Notes: generated from the sequence alone by a model not told the origin. 64,000 bases of DNA from Natronobacterium texcoconense (GCF_900104065.1 NZ_FNLC01000001.1:1054001-1118000); one strand, 5' to 3'. Numbered from the stretch's first letter, positions 14,706 to 23,262 are shown. A program made the numbers and translations.

Positions 14706-16595
14706 ATGACAGACGAGTGGACCGGCGGGCGGGTGACTGACCGCGGGGGCGACGGCCCGCCAGGGGTCGAGTCCTGGCAACCGATTTCTGACGGACGACT
14801 GGCAGTCGAGGACGGCGACGAGGGGTCGGTCGCGTACCGGACGACGATCGACGATCCACGAACGAGCGACGACGAACGCGCGTGGCTCGAGGTCCGTGGC
14901 GGCTACGGGCGGACGACGGTCTGGCTCGACGGCGAAAAGCGAGGCGAGTCGGATCCGGCTTTCGTGCCGATCCGGTTTCCGTTCGATCCGGATCCGACCA
15001 GCGAGTTGCTCGTCGTCCGCGAATCGCCGAACGCGTTTACCGGCGTTCGTGGCACCGACGCGGTTCCGTCGTCGCTCGAGACGCCCGGTATCAGGTGGGG
15101 CGTCGACGTCGACTCGCGTCCACAGACGTTCATCCGACGACTCGAGGCGCGACCACGCCTGTGGGAGAACGAAGAGGGGACGACCTACGGCACCCTCGAC
15201 GTCACCCTCGAAGTCGATGCGGGAACTGCGATCGACGATTCGATCACGCTCACGGTCCGGCCGGAGGAACGTGGCGGCGGCGCGACGATGGAACGGATCC
15301 CCGTCACGGCCGAGGCGGGCGAGCGGACGACCGTCACGCGGACGATCGACCTCCGCGAGCCGTCGCTGTGGTGGCCCCGCGGGTACGGCCACCAGCACCG
15401 GTACAGTGTCCGGGCGAAACTCGGCGACGACGCCGTCGAACGAACCGTCGGATTCCGACGAGTCGAACGCGATTCTGACGGACTGGTCGTTAACGGGACG
15501 CGAGTTCTCGCCCGCGGATTCACCCGGCTCCCTGGCGGCGATCCGATCGAAGACGTCGAGCGCGCGCTCGAGGCGAACGCAACGCTGGTTCGCGCACGCG
15601 CACACGTTCCGGATCCGACGTTCCACGCGGCCTGTGACGAGGCAGGGCTGCTCGTCTGGCAGGATCTCCCCGCGAGCGGCCCCGAGTTCGCGACGAGAGC
15701 GAGCGAGGAGATAGAACGCGGGCGGGAGTTTGCGACGGCGCTCGCCGAGGAGTACGCCCCCCATCCGAGCATCGCACTCTACGGCGTCCAGGACGAACCG
15801 GCGAGACCGTTCTCGAAGCCGGTCGGGAGCGGCTTTACCGGACGACTCGCCGTCCGGTATCGCGCGTGGCGGACGTCGATCGACCGCGGGCCAGCCGAGG
15901 AGATAGCCGAAGCGTTCCCCGAGGACACGCCTGTCGTTCCGATCACCGGTCCGGTCGGCACCGATCCCGACGCGGCCCACCTCTCGCCGGGGTGGGAGTA
16001 CCTCGAGGCGACGGATCTCCCCTGGCTGCTCGAGACCTACCCCTCGCTTTCCGAAGTCGTCGGCGCGCTCGATGCAGGGTCGCTCGCGACCGACGTGGAT
16101 CCAGCCGACGTCCCCGGCCTGAACGAGGACGCGCTCGGTCGCCGGGAGACGGATCCCGAGGCGTCCCAGGCCTATCAGGCACGAACGCTGAAGACAGGCA
16201 TCGAGACGCTGCGTCGGGAAGGGTGTGGCGTCTTCGCCACCGCGCCGATCCGGGACGCCGCGCAGGGTGGCGGGATGGGCGTGACGACGGTTGAGGGCGA
16301 ACCGAAGCCGGCGTACCGGGCAGTAGCGGATTCGCTCGAACCCGTCCAGGCCGTTCTCGAGGAGCCGCCCGCGCCCGGCCGAACGATCGGAATTACGGTC
16401 TGTAACGACACGACGGAGGCACTCGAGACGACGGTCGAGTGGGAGGCCGGCGAGGAAAGCGGCCAGGAGACGATCCTCGCCGATGCCGTCGAGGCGAGCG
16501 ACGCCGGGAGCCTGACTGTTCCCACAGACGCTGATGTCGTCGAACTTACCGTTGTAGCGGGTGAGCGGACCCTCACGAACCAGTATCGTTTATAG
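14706..16595 (+). CDS. GH2 (beta-mannosidase-like) fold protein with altered active site
   Basis: 629 residues from ATG at 14706; TTTTTACA at about 14676-14683 would give a near-leaderless transcript. The N-terminal jelly-roll (YRTTIDDP, RTTVWLDGEKRGESDP), the Ig-like domain and the LWWPRGYGHQHRYSV junction are classic GH2/mannosidase features, followed by a TIM barrel with LLVWQDLP and HPSIALYGVQDEPA. In active GH2 mannosidases the last segment reads W-x-G-N-N-E, with the acid/base Glu after Asn. Here it is V-Q-D-E, so Asn is replaced. No signal peptide. It could be a cytoplasmic hydrolase with changed specificity or a non-catalytic relative. Confidence 0.75.
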   Translation: MTDEWTGGRVTDRGGDGPPGVESWQPISDGRLAVEDGDEGSVAYRTTIDDPRTSDDERAWLEVRGGYGRTTVWLDGEKRGESDPAFVPIRFPFDPDPTSELLVVRESPNAFTGVRGTDAVPSSLETPGIRWGVDVDSRPQTFIRRLEARPRLWENEEGTTYGTLDVTLEVDAGTAIDDSITLTVRPEERGGGATMERIPVTAEAGERTTVTRTIDLREPSLWWPRGYGHQHRYSVRAKLGDDAVERTVGFRRVERDSDGLVVNGTRVLARGFTRLPGGDPIEDVERALEANATLVRARAHVPDPTFHAACDEAGLLVWQDLPASGPEFATRASEEIERGREFATALAEEYAPHPSIALYGVQDEPARPFSKPVGSGFTGRLAVRYRAWRTSIDRGPAEEIAEAFPEDTPVVPITGPVGTDPDAAHLSPGWEYLEATDLPWLLETYPSLSEVVGALDAGSLATDVDPADVPGLNEDALGRRETDPEASQAYQARTLKTGIETLRREGCGVFATAPIRDAAQGGGMGVTTVEGEPKPAYRAVADSLEPVQAVLEEPPAPGRTIGITVCNDTTEALETTVEWEAGEESGQETILADAVEASDAGSLTVPTDADVVELTVVAGERTLTNQYRL

Positions 16596-16608
16596 GTGGT
16601 CTACCACC
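16595..16608 (+). terminator. hairpin GGTGGT-CT-ACCACC at the end of the GH2-like gene
   Basis: A perfect 6-bp stem with a 2-bp loop begins at the last base of the TAG stop codon. No oligo-T tract follows directly, so it may serve as a transcript 3' stabiliser more than as a classic terminator. Confidence 0.35.
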
Positions 16609-16854
16609 CCTGTGAGACACCAACACGACCGGACGAGGCCCCTGCTAACGGTTTTCGGGGACCCAGGGACCGGTACATTTAAATTACATGCGCCAGTAGT
16701 TACCGGTACCAGAACGCCACCGGGGCGCGTATAGCTCGACGATCGATGACAGGGAATCTTATTCACCGAGGTTTCGCAGATCGTCAGCGTACGCTTTGTA
16801 CGGCCGTCTTCGGCCGCCTTCCCGGTGCGGGTATGGCACAGAGGTTTGAATAAC
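16609..16854. other. upstream region of the coiled-coil gene
   Basis: About 245 bp with no gene-like ORF. It contains an AT-rich ATTTAAATTACATG patch (about 16676-16689), a TATA-like TCTTATTC (about 16757-16764) and a hairpin (16801-16816). If the TCTTATTC box is used, the transcript has a leader of roughly 70 nt containing the hairpin, unusual for this mostly leaderless organism. Confidence 0.4.
16801..16816 (+). repeat. hairpin CGGCCG-TCTT-CGGCCG in a probable 5' leader
   Basis: Two identical 6-bp GC-only arms with a 4-nt loop, about 40 nt before the ATG at 16855. It would form a very stable stem in the mRNA leader. Confidence 0.4.
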
Positions 16855-17736
16855 ATGGTAGACGAATCGCAGAACATCGAACTGACAGAGGACGACCTAG
16901 AAAACAAATCGAAAGGCGAGCTCATCAAGAAGGCCGGACAGCTCCGAGACCGGCGAAACGAGCTCAACCAGATGGCCTCCGAACGGGCCTCCAACCGCGA
17001 CGATCTCAACGCGAAGACCCGCGAGAAAGTCGACGAAGCCCAGGAGCACCGCGAAAAGCGCGACGAGCTCAACGAACAGGTCCAGGAGCACAAGGACAAA
17101 CGCAACGAGCTCAACGCCGAAGCCAACGAGCTGTTCGACAAGGTCGAACAGCTCAAGTCGGACATGGAGCTCGACGAGGGCAAGGACTTAGAGGAACTCG
17201 AGGAGGAGATCGAACAGCTCGAGTTCAAACAGCAGACCGAGGTCCTCTCGAGCGAGGAAGAGCAGGAGCTCATCGAGAAAATCGAGAACAAGCGCGAGGA
17301 GTACGAGGAGCGCAAGGGGAAACTCGAGCAGAACGAGGATCTCGAAGAACTCGTCGAGGAAGCTGAGGAAGTTCGCTCGGAAGCCTCCCAGCACCACCAG
17401 AAGGTGACGGAACTGGCGGACAAGGCCCAGGAACATCACAACCAGATGATCGAGGCCTACCGCGAGGCCGACGACATCCGTGACGAGGCCGACGAGATGC
17501 ACGAGAAGTTCGTCGAGGCCCAGGAAGCGGCCGACCGTCATCACGAGGACTTCGTCCGCGTCCAGAAGCGTCTGCGCGAACTGGACAAGCAGGAAGAAGA
17601 AGAGCGCAAGACCGAACGCGACAAGAAGAAAGAAGAGGCCAAAGAAGAGGCCGAGGAGATCTATCAGAAGTTCAAGGAAGGCGAAACCCTCGACACCGAG
17701 GACCTGATGAAGCTCCAGAAGACGGGTCTACTCTAG
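16855..17736 (+). CDS. long coiled-coil protein
   Basis: 293 residues from ATG at 16855. Almost entirely charged heptads (Glu/Lys/Arg/Gln with Leu at core positions), from LENKSKGELIKKAGQLRDRR through repeated RDELNEQVQE/KRNELNAEAN units to a final DLMKLQKTGLL. No enzymatic domain. It is unusually Lys-rich for a halophile, but coiled coils of this type (DUF7121-like, as I recall) are conserved in archaea. A structural, scaffolding or translation-related role is guesswork. The ATG is preferred because the preceding ten in-frame codons lack this composition. Confidence 0.8.
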   Translation: MVDESQNIELTEDDLENKSKGELIKKAGQLRDRRNELNQMASERASNRDDLNAKTREKVDEAQEHREKRDELNEQVQEHKDKRNELNAEANELFDKVEQLKSDMELDEGKDLEELEEEIEQLEFKQQTEVLSSEEEQELIEKIENKREEYEERKGKLEQNEDLEELVEEAEEVRSEASQHHQKVTELADKAQEHHNQMIEAYREADDIRDEADEMHEKFVEAQEAADRHHEDFVRVQKRLRELDKQEEEERKTERDKKKEEAKEEAEEIYQKFKEGETLDTEDLMKLQKTGLL

Positions 17737-17937
17737 GGTCGTCAGTTCGATTCGTCCCACGTTCGTTTTTCGACCGGGGACCGACACTCTCGGTCTCGAG
17801 TCACGACTCCGGAGTCGAACGTACCGGCTTCGTCGGGGACGTGCGGACGACGGGCGGTTTTCGAGCGACGTACGGATAGGCCGGTAGCGACGGCAAGGTT
17901 AACGGAGCAGCGCTCGGAACTGCCGCTATGCACAGAG

Positions 17938-18942
17938 GTGACAGCTGTGGTCAGTAAAGACGGTGTTTTCCAACTCCTGATCGTCGTGGTGACGACGGCG
18001 CTGTTTGCCGTCGTCGGGGTCGGCCTGTTCGTGTTCTATCCGGACACCCTCACGGACCTGCTGGGTGTCCTGCTGGCGCTCGTCGTCGTACTCGTCGGCA
18101 TCAAGATCGCGGGCAACGTCGCTAGCTCGCTGTTTCCCGGCTACAACGTCGCCGAGGTCGCCGTCACGGGTCCGATCACGCGCGATGGAGGGGGCGGCCC
18201 GCTTCCGTCGGGGCCGCGCGCGACGCCGGCCGACGACGTGGTCGAGCAGATCGATCGTGCGGACGCGGACGACAGCGTCGACGCGTTGCTACTGAAACTG
18301 AACACGCCCGGCGGCGAGGTCGTCCCGAGCGACGACATCCGGCTGGCTGCCGAGCGGTTCGACGGGCCGACGATCGCTTACGCGACGGATACCTGCGCCA
18401 GCGGTGGCTACTGGATCGCAAGCGGCTGTGACGAACTCTGGGCCCGCGAGGGATCGATCGTCGGCTCGATCGGCGTCATCGGCTCGCGAGTCAACGCGAG
18501 CGACCTCGCCGAGAAGGTTGGCCTCTCCTACGAACGGTTCGCGGCCGGCGAGTACAAGGACGCCGGGACGCCCCTGAAGGAACTCGAGGACCACGAACGC
18601 GAGTACCTGCAGGGCGTCATCGACGACTACTACGAGACGTTCGTCGAGCGTGTCAGTGACGGCCGGGACCTGGATGCGGAGTTCGTCAAAGACACCGAGG
18701 CCCGGATCTACCTCGGCGAGTCGGCACACGAACTCGGACTGGTCGACGAACTCGGGACGCGCCGGGAGATCGAGGAGGAACTCGAGCAGCGACTCGAGAC
18801 CGACGACGTGGTCGTCGAGGAGTTCGAACCCGAGCGGCCGCTGATGGCTCGCATCGGGTCGGGTGCACAGTCGATCGCGTACGCGTTCGGGGCCGGTATC
18901 AGCGGCCTCGGCGACGGTCGTGGGTTCCGTCTGCGAAGCTAA
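17938..18942 (+). CDS. sppA: S49-family signal peptide peptidase (SppA-like)
   Basis: 334 residues from GTG at 17938 (a GTG four codons later is possible). Two hydrophobic segments at ~10-33 and ~40-60 anchor it in the membrane. The catalytic domain has KLNTPGGEV, a nucleophile Ser in DTCASGGYWIASG (S155), SIVGSIGVIGSR and the general-base Lys in GEYKDAGTP (K207), so the Ser-Lys dyad is intact. The C-terminal LGESAHELGLVDELG also fits. The enzyme degrades cleaved signal peptides or other membrane-embedded peptides. The gene stands alone. Confidence 0.9.
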   Translation: MTAVVSKDGVFQLLIVVVTTALFAVVGVGLFVFYPDTLTDLLGVLLALVVVLVGIKIAGNVASSLFPGYNVAEVAVTGPITRDGGGGPLPSGPRATPADDVVEQIDRADADDSVDALLLKLNTPGGEVVPSDDIRLAAERFDGPTIAYATDTCASGGYWIASGCDELWAREGSIVGSIGVIGSRVNASDLAEKVGLSYERFAAGEYKDAGTPLKELEDHEREYLQGVIDDYYETFVERVSDGRDLDAEFVKDTEARIYLGESAHELGLVDELGTRREIEEELEQRLETDDVVVEEFEPERPLMARIGSGAQSIAYAFGAGISGLGDGRGFRLRS

Positions 18943-19038
18943 CGAGCGTGGATCGGTCCGGTTACTTTCACTCGACTCGAGTGCGAATCGGTTCGATAAG
19001 TAAGTGGTTTTATCGTCACACGGAACTGAACGGAAACC

Positions 19039-20343
19039 GTGACAACGCTGGTCGTTCGTCTCGACCGGACCGACGACGTGGGTCGCAAGACCGGGCTACG
19101 GACCCCGATCGTCGGCTGGGAGGCAATTCGTGCGCTCGTGACCGATATCGGGCTTGCGGATCCGGAGGATTCGGGAGTCAATTCCCTGCTCGAGACGTTG
19201 CGGGTTGCACAGGACCTTCGCGACGAGAACGAGGAGACGGTCGTGGCGGTCGTCTCCGGAGACAGGGAGTCGATGGTCTCGGCCGACAGAACGGTTGCGC
19301 GCCAGCTGGACGAACTCATCGAGGAACACGACCCCGATTCGGCGGTCGTCGTCATCGACAGCGCCGAGGACGAACGGCTGGTGCCGATCGTCGAGAGCCG
19401 CGTGCAGGTCGACTCCGTCGATCGGGTCGTCGTCCGGCAGGCCAGAGACATCGAGTCGACCTACTACCTGCTCAAGCAGTTCCTCGCGGACGAAGAACTC
19501 CGGCAGACGATCCTCGTTCCGGTCGGGATCACGCTGCTTGTCTTTCCGATACTCGCGATGCGATTCGGTGCTGCACAGGGTGCTGCGGCAATCACGACTG
19601 TTATCGGGCTGTTCCTCCTGTACAAAGGGTTCAACGCCGACGAGATCATGACCGGAGTTACTCATCAAGCCCGCGAGTCGCTGTACTCCGGGCAGGTGTC
19701 GGTCGTCACCTACGTCGTCGCGGCCGGACTGACGCTCGTCGGCCTGTTCGCCGGTGCACTCGGCGTCTCGGGTCTCGACGATCCCCAGAGCGTGTTCGTG
19801 CCCGTAATGCAGTTCGTCTTCGACAGCATCCCGTGGCTCGCGATGGCCGGTATCACGGCGAGTGCTGGCCGCATCCTCGACGAGATCATCGGCGAGGACC
19901 CCGTCAGGCGCTCCTATCTCAACCTGCCGTTTATCCTGCTCGCCGTCGCGCTCGTGCTCCGTGGCTTCGCGGCGTACTTCCTCCAGCAACAGGACGTAAT
20001 CGGCCCGCTGGAAGTACCCAGCAGCGAGTTCATCCCGCCGGTGATCGACGGACTCCAGTTCACGTCCGGCGGACGGCTGACGCTGTTCGTCGTTACCGCG
20101 ATCGCAGTGAGTCTCGTCGGCGCACGGTTCGCCGCTATCTTCAGCGGCAGGGACGAACTGGCGCTGACCGACGACAGCGACTCGAGAGCCGAGTCGGAAC
20201 TCACCGACGGCGGCCCGGATTCCGGCGGTGGCGAGAGCCAGACAGTCCGTGACCTCGAGTCGGATCCGCGACTGGACGTAAAACGGGAGACCGAGGCGTC
20301 CGACACAGAAGTCGATCGAGACGACTCGGACGACGGTGAGTGA
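19039..20343 (+). CDS. DUF373-family membrane protein
   Basis: 434 residues from GTG. The N-terminal ~145 residues are a soluble alpha/beta domain (MTTLVVRLDRTDDVGRKTG, VVAVVSGDRESMVSADR, VVVIDSAEDERLVPIVESR). The middle carries about six hydrophobic segments between ~158 and ~375. The last 60 residues are a disordered acidic tail rich in Ser, Asp and Gly. This is the DUF373 family, widespread in archaea and of unknown function; the N-terminal domain looks nucleotide-binding. It ends 41 bp before the dph6-like gene. Confidence 0.88.
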   Translation: MTTLVVRLDRTDDVGRKTGLRTPIVGWEAIRALVTDIGLADPEDSGVNSLLETLRVAQDLRDENEETVVAVVSGDRESMVSADRTVARQLDELIEEHDPDSAVVVIDSAEDERLVPIVESRVQVDSVDRVVVRQARDIESTYYLLKQFLADEELRQTILVPVGITLLVFPILAMRFGAAQGAAAITTVIGLFLLYKGFNADEIMTGVTHQARESLYSGQVSVVTYVVAAGLTLVGLFAGALGVSGLDDPQSVFVPVMQFVFDSIPWLAMAGITASAGRILDEIIGEDPVRRSYLNLPFILLAVALVLRGFAAYFLQQQDVIGPLEVPSSEFIPPVIDGLQFTSGGRLTLFVVTAIAVSLVGARFAAIFSGRDELALTDDSDSRAESELTDGGPDSGGGESQTVRDLESDPRLDVKRETEASDTEVDRDDSDDGE

Positions 20344-20384
20344 CGACTCGTCACGCATTTACTGTCGGCACTCGACCCACAACC

Positions 20385-21110
20385 ATGAACGAGACCGAGG
20401 GTGCGTGGGTGAGCCTCTTTTCGGGCGGCAAAGACTCCTCGTGGGCGCTGTACCGGGCCCTCGAGGCAGGACTCGACGTTCGACGGCTGGTTACCGTCCA
20501 TCCCGCGGGCGACTCCTACATGTATCACGTCCCCGCGACGGATCTGGCGACGCTGGCCGCCGAGAGCGTCGGGATCGACCTCGTCGACGTCGAACCGGAC
20601 GACTTCGAGGCCGACGCCGTCACCGACTCGAGCGCACAGGGCGACGACGAACTCGAGCCCCTCGAGGCGGCCCTGCGGGAACTCGACGACGAACTCGAGG
20701 ACGGCATCGCTGGCGTCACCGCGGGTGCCGTCGAGAGCGAGTATCAGACGAGCCGAATCGAAGGGATGTGCGACCGTCTAGGATGTGAGCTATTCGCTCC
20801 GCTCTGGCAGGAAGACCCCCGCGAACTCGCCGACGCGATGCTCGAGGCCGGATTCGAAATCGCGATCATCCAGGTCGCCGCTCACGGGTTAGACGAGTCG
20901 TGGCTGGGTCGGACGATCGACCACGAGGCGCTGGCCGAACTCGAGGAACTCAACGACGAGTACGGCGTCCACGTTCTCGGCGAAGGTGGGGAGTTCGAGA
21001 CGCTGGTTGTGGATGGGCCACACATGGATCGGCGGATAGCGTTGGAGTACGAGACGGAGTGGGAGGGGACGCGCGGACAGTTACGGATTACGGACGCACG
21101 ACTGGAATAG
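20385..21110 (+). CDS. dph6: diphthine-ammonia ligase (Dph6 family)
   Basis: 241 residues from ATG at 20385. The ATP-pyrophosphatase P-loop SLFSGGKDSSWALYRALE is at residues ~10-27, followed by YMYHVPATDL and the conserved GAVESEYQTSRIEGMCDRLG and LAPLWQED-type segment (FAPLWQEDPRELA). The C-terminal VHVLGEGGEFETLVVDGPHM is diagnostic. Dph6 amidates diphthine on elongation factor 2 in the last step of diphthamide synthesis. The frame upstream of ATG 20385 lies in the spacer and is not used. Confidence 0.92.
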   Translation: MNETEGAWVSLFSGGKDSSWALYRALEAGLDVRRLVTVHPAGDSYMYHVPATDLATLAAESVGIDLVDVEPDDFEADAVTDSSAQGDDELEPLEAALRELDDELEDGIAGVTAGAVESEYQTSRIEGMCDRLGCELFAPLWQEDPRELADAMLEAGFEIAIIQVAAHGLDESWLGRTIDHEALAELEELNDEYGVHVLGEGGEFETLVVDGPHMDRRIALEYETEWEGTRGQLRITDARLE

Positions 21111-21132
21111 TACGACGGCTCGGCAGTCTGGT

Positions 21133-21270
21133 TCAAAATTCGTAGTGAGCGATCCCCGTCCAGCTACAGTTGGGACATTCGTCGGTGTCTTCTGCGAGTT
21201 TCTTGCCGCAATTTCGACACTCGTACAGCTCTTTTCCGCTGCCGTTTCGAAACGTTTGGGATACTTTCAT
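21133..21270 (-). CDS. 45-residue zinc-ribbon micro-protein
   Basis: ATG at 21270, TGA at 21133. The protein starts MKVSQTFRNGSGKELYECRN and carries two pairs, C-R-N-C-G and C-P-N-C-S (ECRNCGKKL, ECPNCSWTG), then ends IAHYEF. The spacing of the CxxC pairs is that of a rubredoxin-like zinc ribbon. It is too short for routine ORF calling. Convergent with dph6; function unknown. Confidence 0.75.
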   Translation of the reverse strand: MKVSQTFRNGSGKELYECRNCGKKLAEDTDECPNCSWTGIAHYEF

Positions 21271-21541
21271 TTCGATCCCCCTCGAATAAGCGTTTCAGCG
21301 CCAGTCACATAACGGAATCTACTGGTCGGTTCGCAACGGGTGACAATGGGTCACCCGGTGAACGATACATCTCTCGGAGTCGATACATCGTTCGGATACT
21401 CCCTTTCAGGACGGTTGATCGTCGGCAAGCGGATTTACTCGTTGCCCGTCCACGCCGTGGGGTTCCGTACAACTCGAGACCACGGGCGTTTCAATCGACG
21501 GCCGAACCTCTTTGCATCCGGCTGTGGAGAGACCGACCGGC
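21271..21541. other. divergent intergenic region with a near-palindrome
   Basis: 270 bp between the zinc-ribbon gene and the YciF-like gene. The ORFs crossing it are Arg-rich shadows. It carries the inverted repeat at 21337-21357 and some A/T enrichment near 21300-21320, consistent with two divergent promoters. Nothing else is recognised. Confidence 0.4.
21337..21357. repeat. inverted repeat CGGGTGAC-AATGG-GTCACCCG
   Basis: Perfect 8-bp arms with a 5-bp spacer, flanked by GTTC and GAAC at slightly greater distance. It lies midway between divergent genes, so it may be an operator for either. Confidence 0.45.
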
Positions 21542-22012
21542 ATGATCGAAAGCGAACGCGACCTCTTCGCCCGGACGCTGCGGGAACTCTACCACATCGA
21601 GCGCGAACTCGAGGACCTCCAGGCCGAACTCGCGGAGGCCGCGACCGACGAAGAACTCGAGGACTTTTTCACGGCCCACAGCGAGCGCACCACCGAACAG
21701 ATCGGCCGACTCGAGCCGATCTTCGACGCGATCGAGGTCGAGGTCGAACCGGGGCCGATCGAGAGCGCGTCACTCGATGGCCTCCGTGCCAGACGGGACG
21801 AACTCGTCGGCGATCTGCAGGATCCCGTGCTGGGCGATCTGATCGAGATGGAACTCGGTCGGGCGATCGAACGCCTCGAGATCACCAGGCTCGAGACGCT
21901 GCTTGCCCTCGCGGATCGGATGAATTTGCCCGGCGAGGTCACGGATCCGCTCGAGACGACGAAAGCCGAGGCCGAGAACGGTCTCGAGGAGTTACAGGAG
22001 TCGACGGTTTGA
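21542..22012 (+). CDS. YciE/YciF-type ferritin-like protein (DUF892)
   Basis: 156 residues from ATG at 21542. The signature LRELYHIERELEDLQ, with the ferritin-like E-L-Y-x-x-E pattern, begins at residue ~13, followed by FFTAHSERTTEQIGRLEPIF and C-terminal helices carrying EMELGRAIERLEITRLETLL. The fold is a dimetal four-helix bundle; members are stress-induced and of uncertain activity. The TGA stop forms the first bases of the palindromic element at 22011. Confidence 0.85.
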   Translation: MIESERDLFARTLRELYHIERELEDLQAELAEAATDEELEDFFTAHSERTTEQIGRLEPIFDAIEVEVEPGPIESASLDGLRARRDELVGDLQDPVLGDLIEMELGRAIERLEITRLETLLALADRMNLPGEVTDPLETTKAEAENGLEELQESTV

Positions 22013-22093
22013 GACGGTTCTCTGCCACGGTGTACCGGCGCAACCGCAAGGAGCGCTCGGTTGCGCCGCCAATGACTTACAGTAGCCCGTCCG
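22011..22093. repeat. dispersed ~83-bp palindromic element, copy B
   Basis: Begins inside the TGA of the YciF-like gene (TGAGACGG) and reaches into the 3' end of the minus-strand gene, whose TAA is supplied by the element (ACTG-TAA on the minus strand). It shares with copy C two long identical runs, TGTACCGGCGCAACCGC and AATGACTTACAGTA. Its central stem (GGCGCAACCG facing CGGTTGCGCC) is perfect over 10 bp. Same orientation as copy A, opposite to copy C. It sits exactly at a convergent gene junction. Confidence 0.85.
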
Positions 22094-22790
22094 TTTGCTG
22101 GTCGCTCGCCTCGAGGACGGCCTCTCGCTCGTCCTCGTCGGTGAACTCCCACCAGGCGATCCGGTCGATCTCGAGCGGCCGGAACGACGAGACCAGCGCG
22201 AGCCACTCACAGGAGGCGATCGTAGCGCGAGCGGTACTGGTATCGAGCGGGGAGGAGTCGAGATCCGCGTCGACGTCGGTGACGAACTCGACGACGTCCG
22301 GGTCCGGCCGCACGGCGTCGACGCCGGCCAGTTGTCGCAAATACTGGAACGTCGAGGGGCCGACGCCGGCGATCGATCCGATCGGGTCCTCGTCGTACCG
22401 GTAGTGGTCGGCTTCGGCCGCCCATCCCGCAAGCGCCGCGAGGTCGTCGGCCTCCTCGCGAGCTGCGAGTACGTCGGCAGCCTCGAGGAGGACGTGGCGT
22501 TTTCGCTCCGCGCCGAAGGCCTCGACGAGGCCCTCGTCTTCGAGGTCGAGAGCCGCGATGTCCTCGAACGAGTCGATCCGGTCGGTCTCGACGAACGCCT
22601 CACGAAAGCGTTCGACGGCGGGTTTGATACCGTCCTCGAAACCCTGGCCAGTCGTCGAGGCGGCCGCCTCCGCGAGCAGGAGTCGCGGATCGTCGCCGGT
22701 CCAGCGACGATACTCGAGAAATGCCCGCGCGAGTTCCTCGTAGGGCGTCTCCGACGCATACTGCTCGAGGATCCCCTGGACCGAACTCAT
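22077..22790 (-). CDS. conserved haloarchaeal protein with possible HhH motif
   Basis: 237 residues from ATG at 22790. Acidic and mostly helical. It begins MSSVQGILEQYASETPYEEL, carries RAFLEYRRWTGDDPRLLL, and in the middle has IGSIAGVGPSTFQYLRQLAG, which resembles a helix-hairpin-helix of DNA-binding proteins. No enzyme motif. Function unknown. Its last codons (DGLL, stop) lie inside the palindromic element, so the element has set the C-terminus. Confidence 0.78.
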   Translation of the reverse strand: MSSVQGILEQYASETPYEELARAFLEYRRWTGDDPRLLLAEAAASTTGQGFEDGIKPAVERFREAFVETDRIDSFEDIAALDLEDEGLVEAFGAERKRHVLLEAADVLAAREEADDLAALAGWAAEADHYRYDEDPIGSIAGVGPSTFQYLRQLAGVDAVRPDPDVVEFVTDVDADLDSSPLDTSTARATIASCEWLALVSSFRPLEIDRIAWWEFTDEDEREAVLEASDQQTDGLL

Positions 22791-22875
22791 AGCCAACACA
22801 TCACACGGCGGTCTTTTAGCTGTTACGAGGGTTACGGTGGCGCGAGAACGGACGACCGTAGTCGTGGAAGTACTG

Positions 22876-23193
22876 TTAGAGCGGGAGAGAAACGACGTGA
22901 GCAATTGCGAGCAACATCGCAATCGCGCCCAGCAGGACGAACAGGACGTTCTCGAGGTCTGGATCGCCGGCTTCGACACGCGCGGATCCCGGTTCGGGGG
23001 CGTAGGGGTCGCTTTCCGACTCGTCGTCGGTGGCCGATCGATCACTGTCGGCGGAATCGTCCCTGGAGAGGTTCATCGGGATCCGTTCGTCCTCGGACGT
23101 GGATGGATCCGCGTTCGATCCCCAGGAAGGGTCCGACGATCGCTCCCGGCCGGAATCGCCCGCTTCGTTCGTATCGGACGCCTCGTCTGCCAT
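22876..23193 (-). CDS. acidic tail-anchored membrane protein
   Basis: 105 residues from ATG at 23193. Residues 1-80 are disordered, Ser/Asp/Glu-rich and very acidic. One hydrophobic helix (NVLFVLLGAIAMLLAIAHVV) ends the protein, which fits a tail-anchored topology with the acidic part in the cytoplasm. It resembles small haloarchaeal proteins that I recall as DUF7312-like. No function is known. Confidence 0.7.
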   Translation of the reverse strand: MADEASDTNEAGDSGRERSSDPSWGSNADPSTSEDERIPMNLSRDDSADSDRSATDDESESDPYAPEPGSARVEAGDPDLENVLFVLLGAIAMLLAIAHVVSLPL

Positions 23194-23262
23194 GTCCGTG
23201 CGTAGTAGGCCAGCCGTCAAAAACCCGTGGTACCGCAGGCGTCGCGTGTTCCCGTTTCGATC

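Noticed and set aside
14655-15980. Minus-strand 441-codon ORF antisense to the GH2-like gene
   Set aside because: Arg/Asp-rich shadow without motifs; the sense frame contains the GH2 segments.
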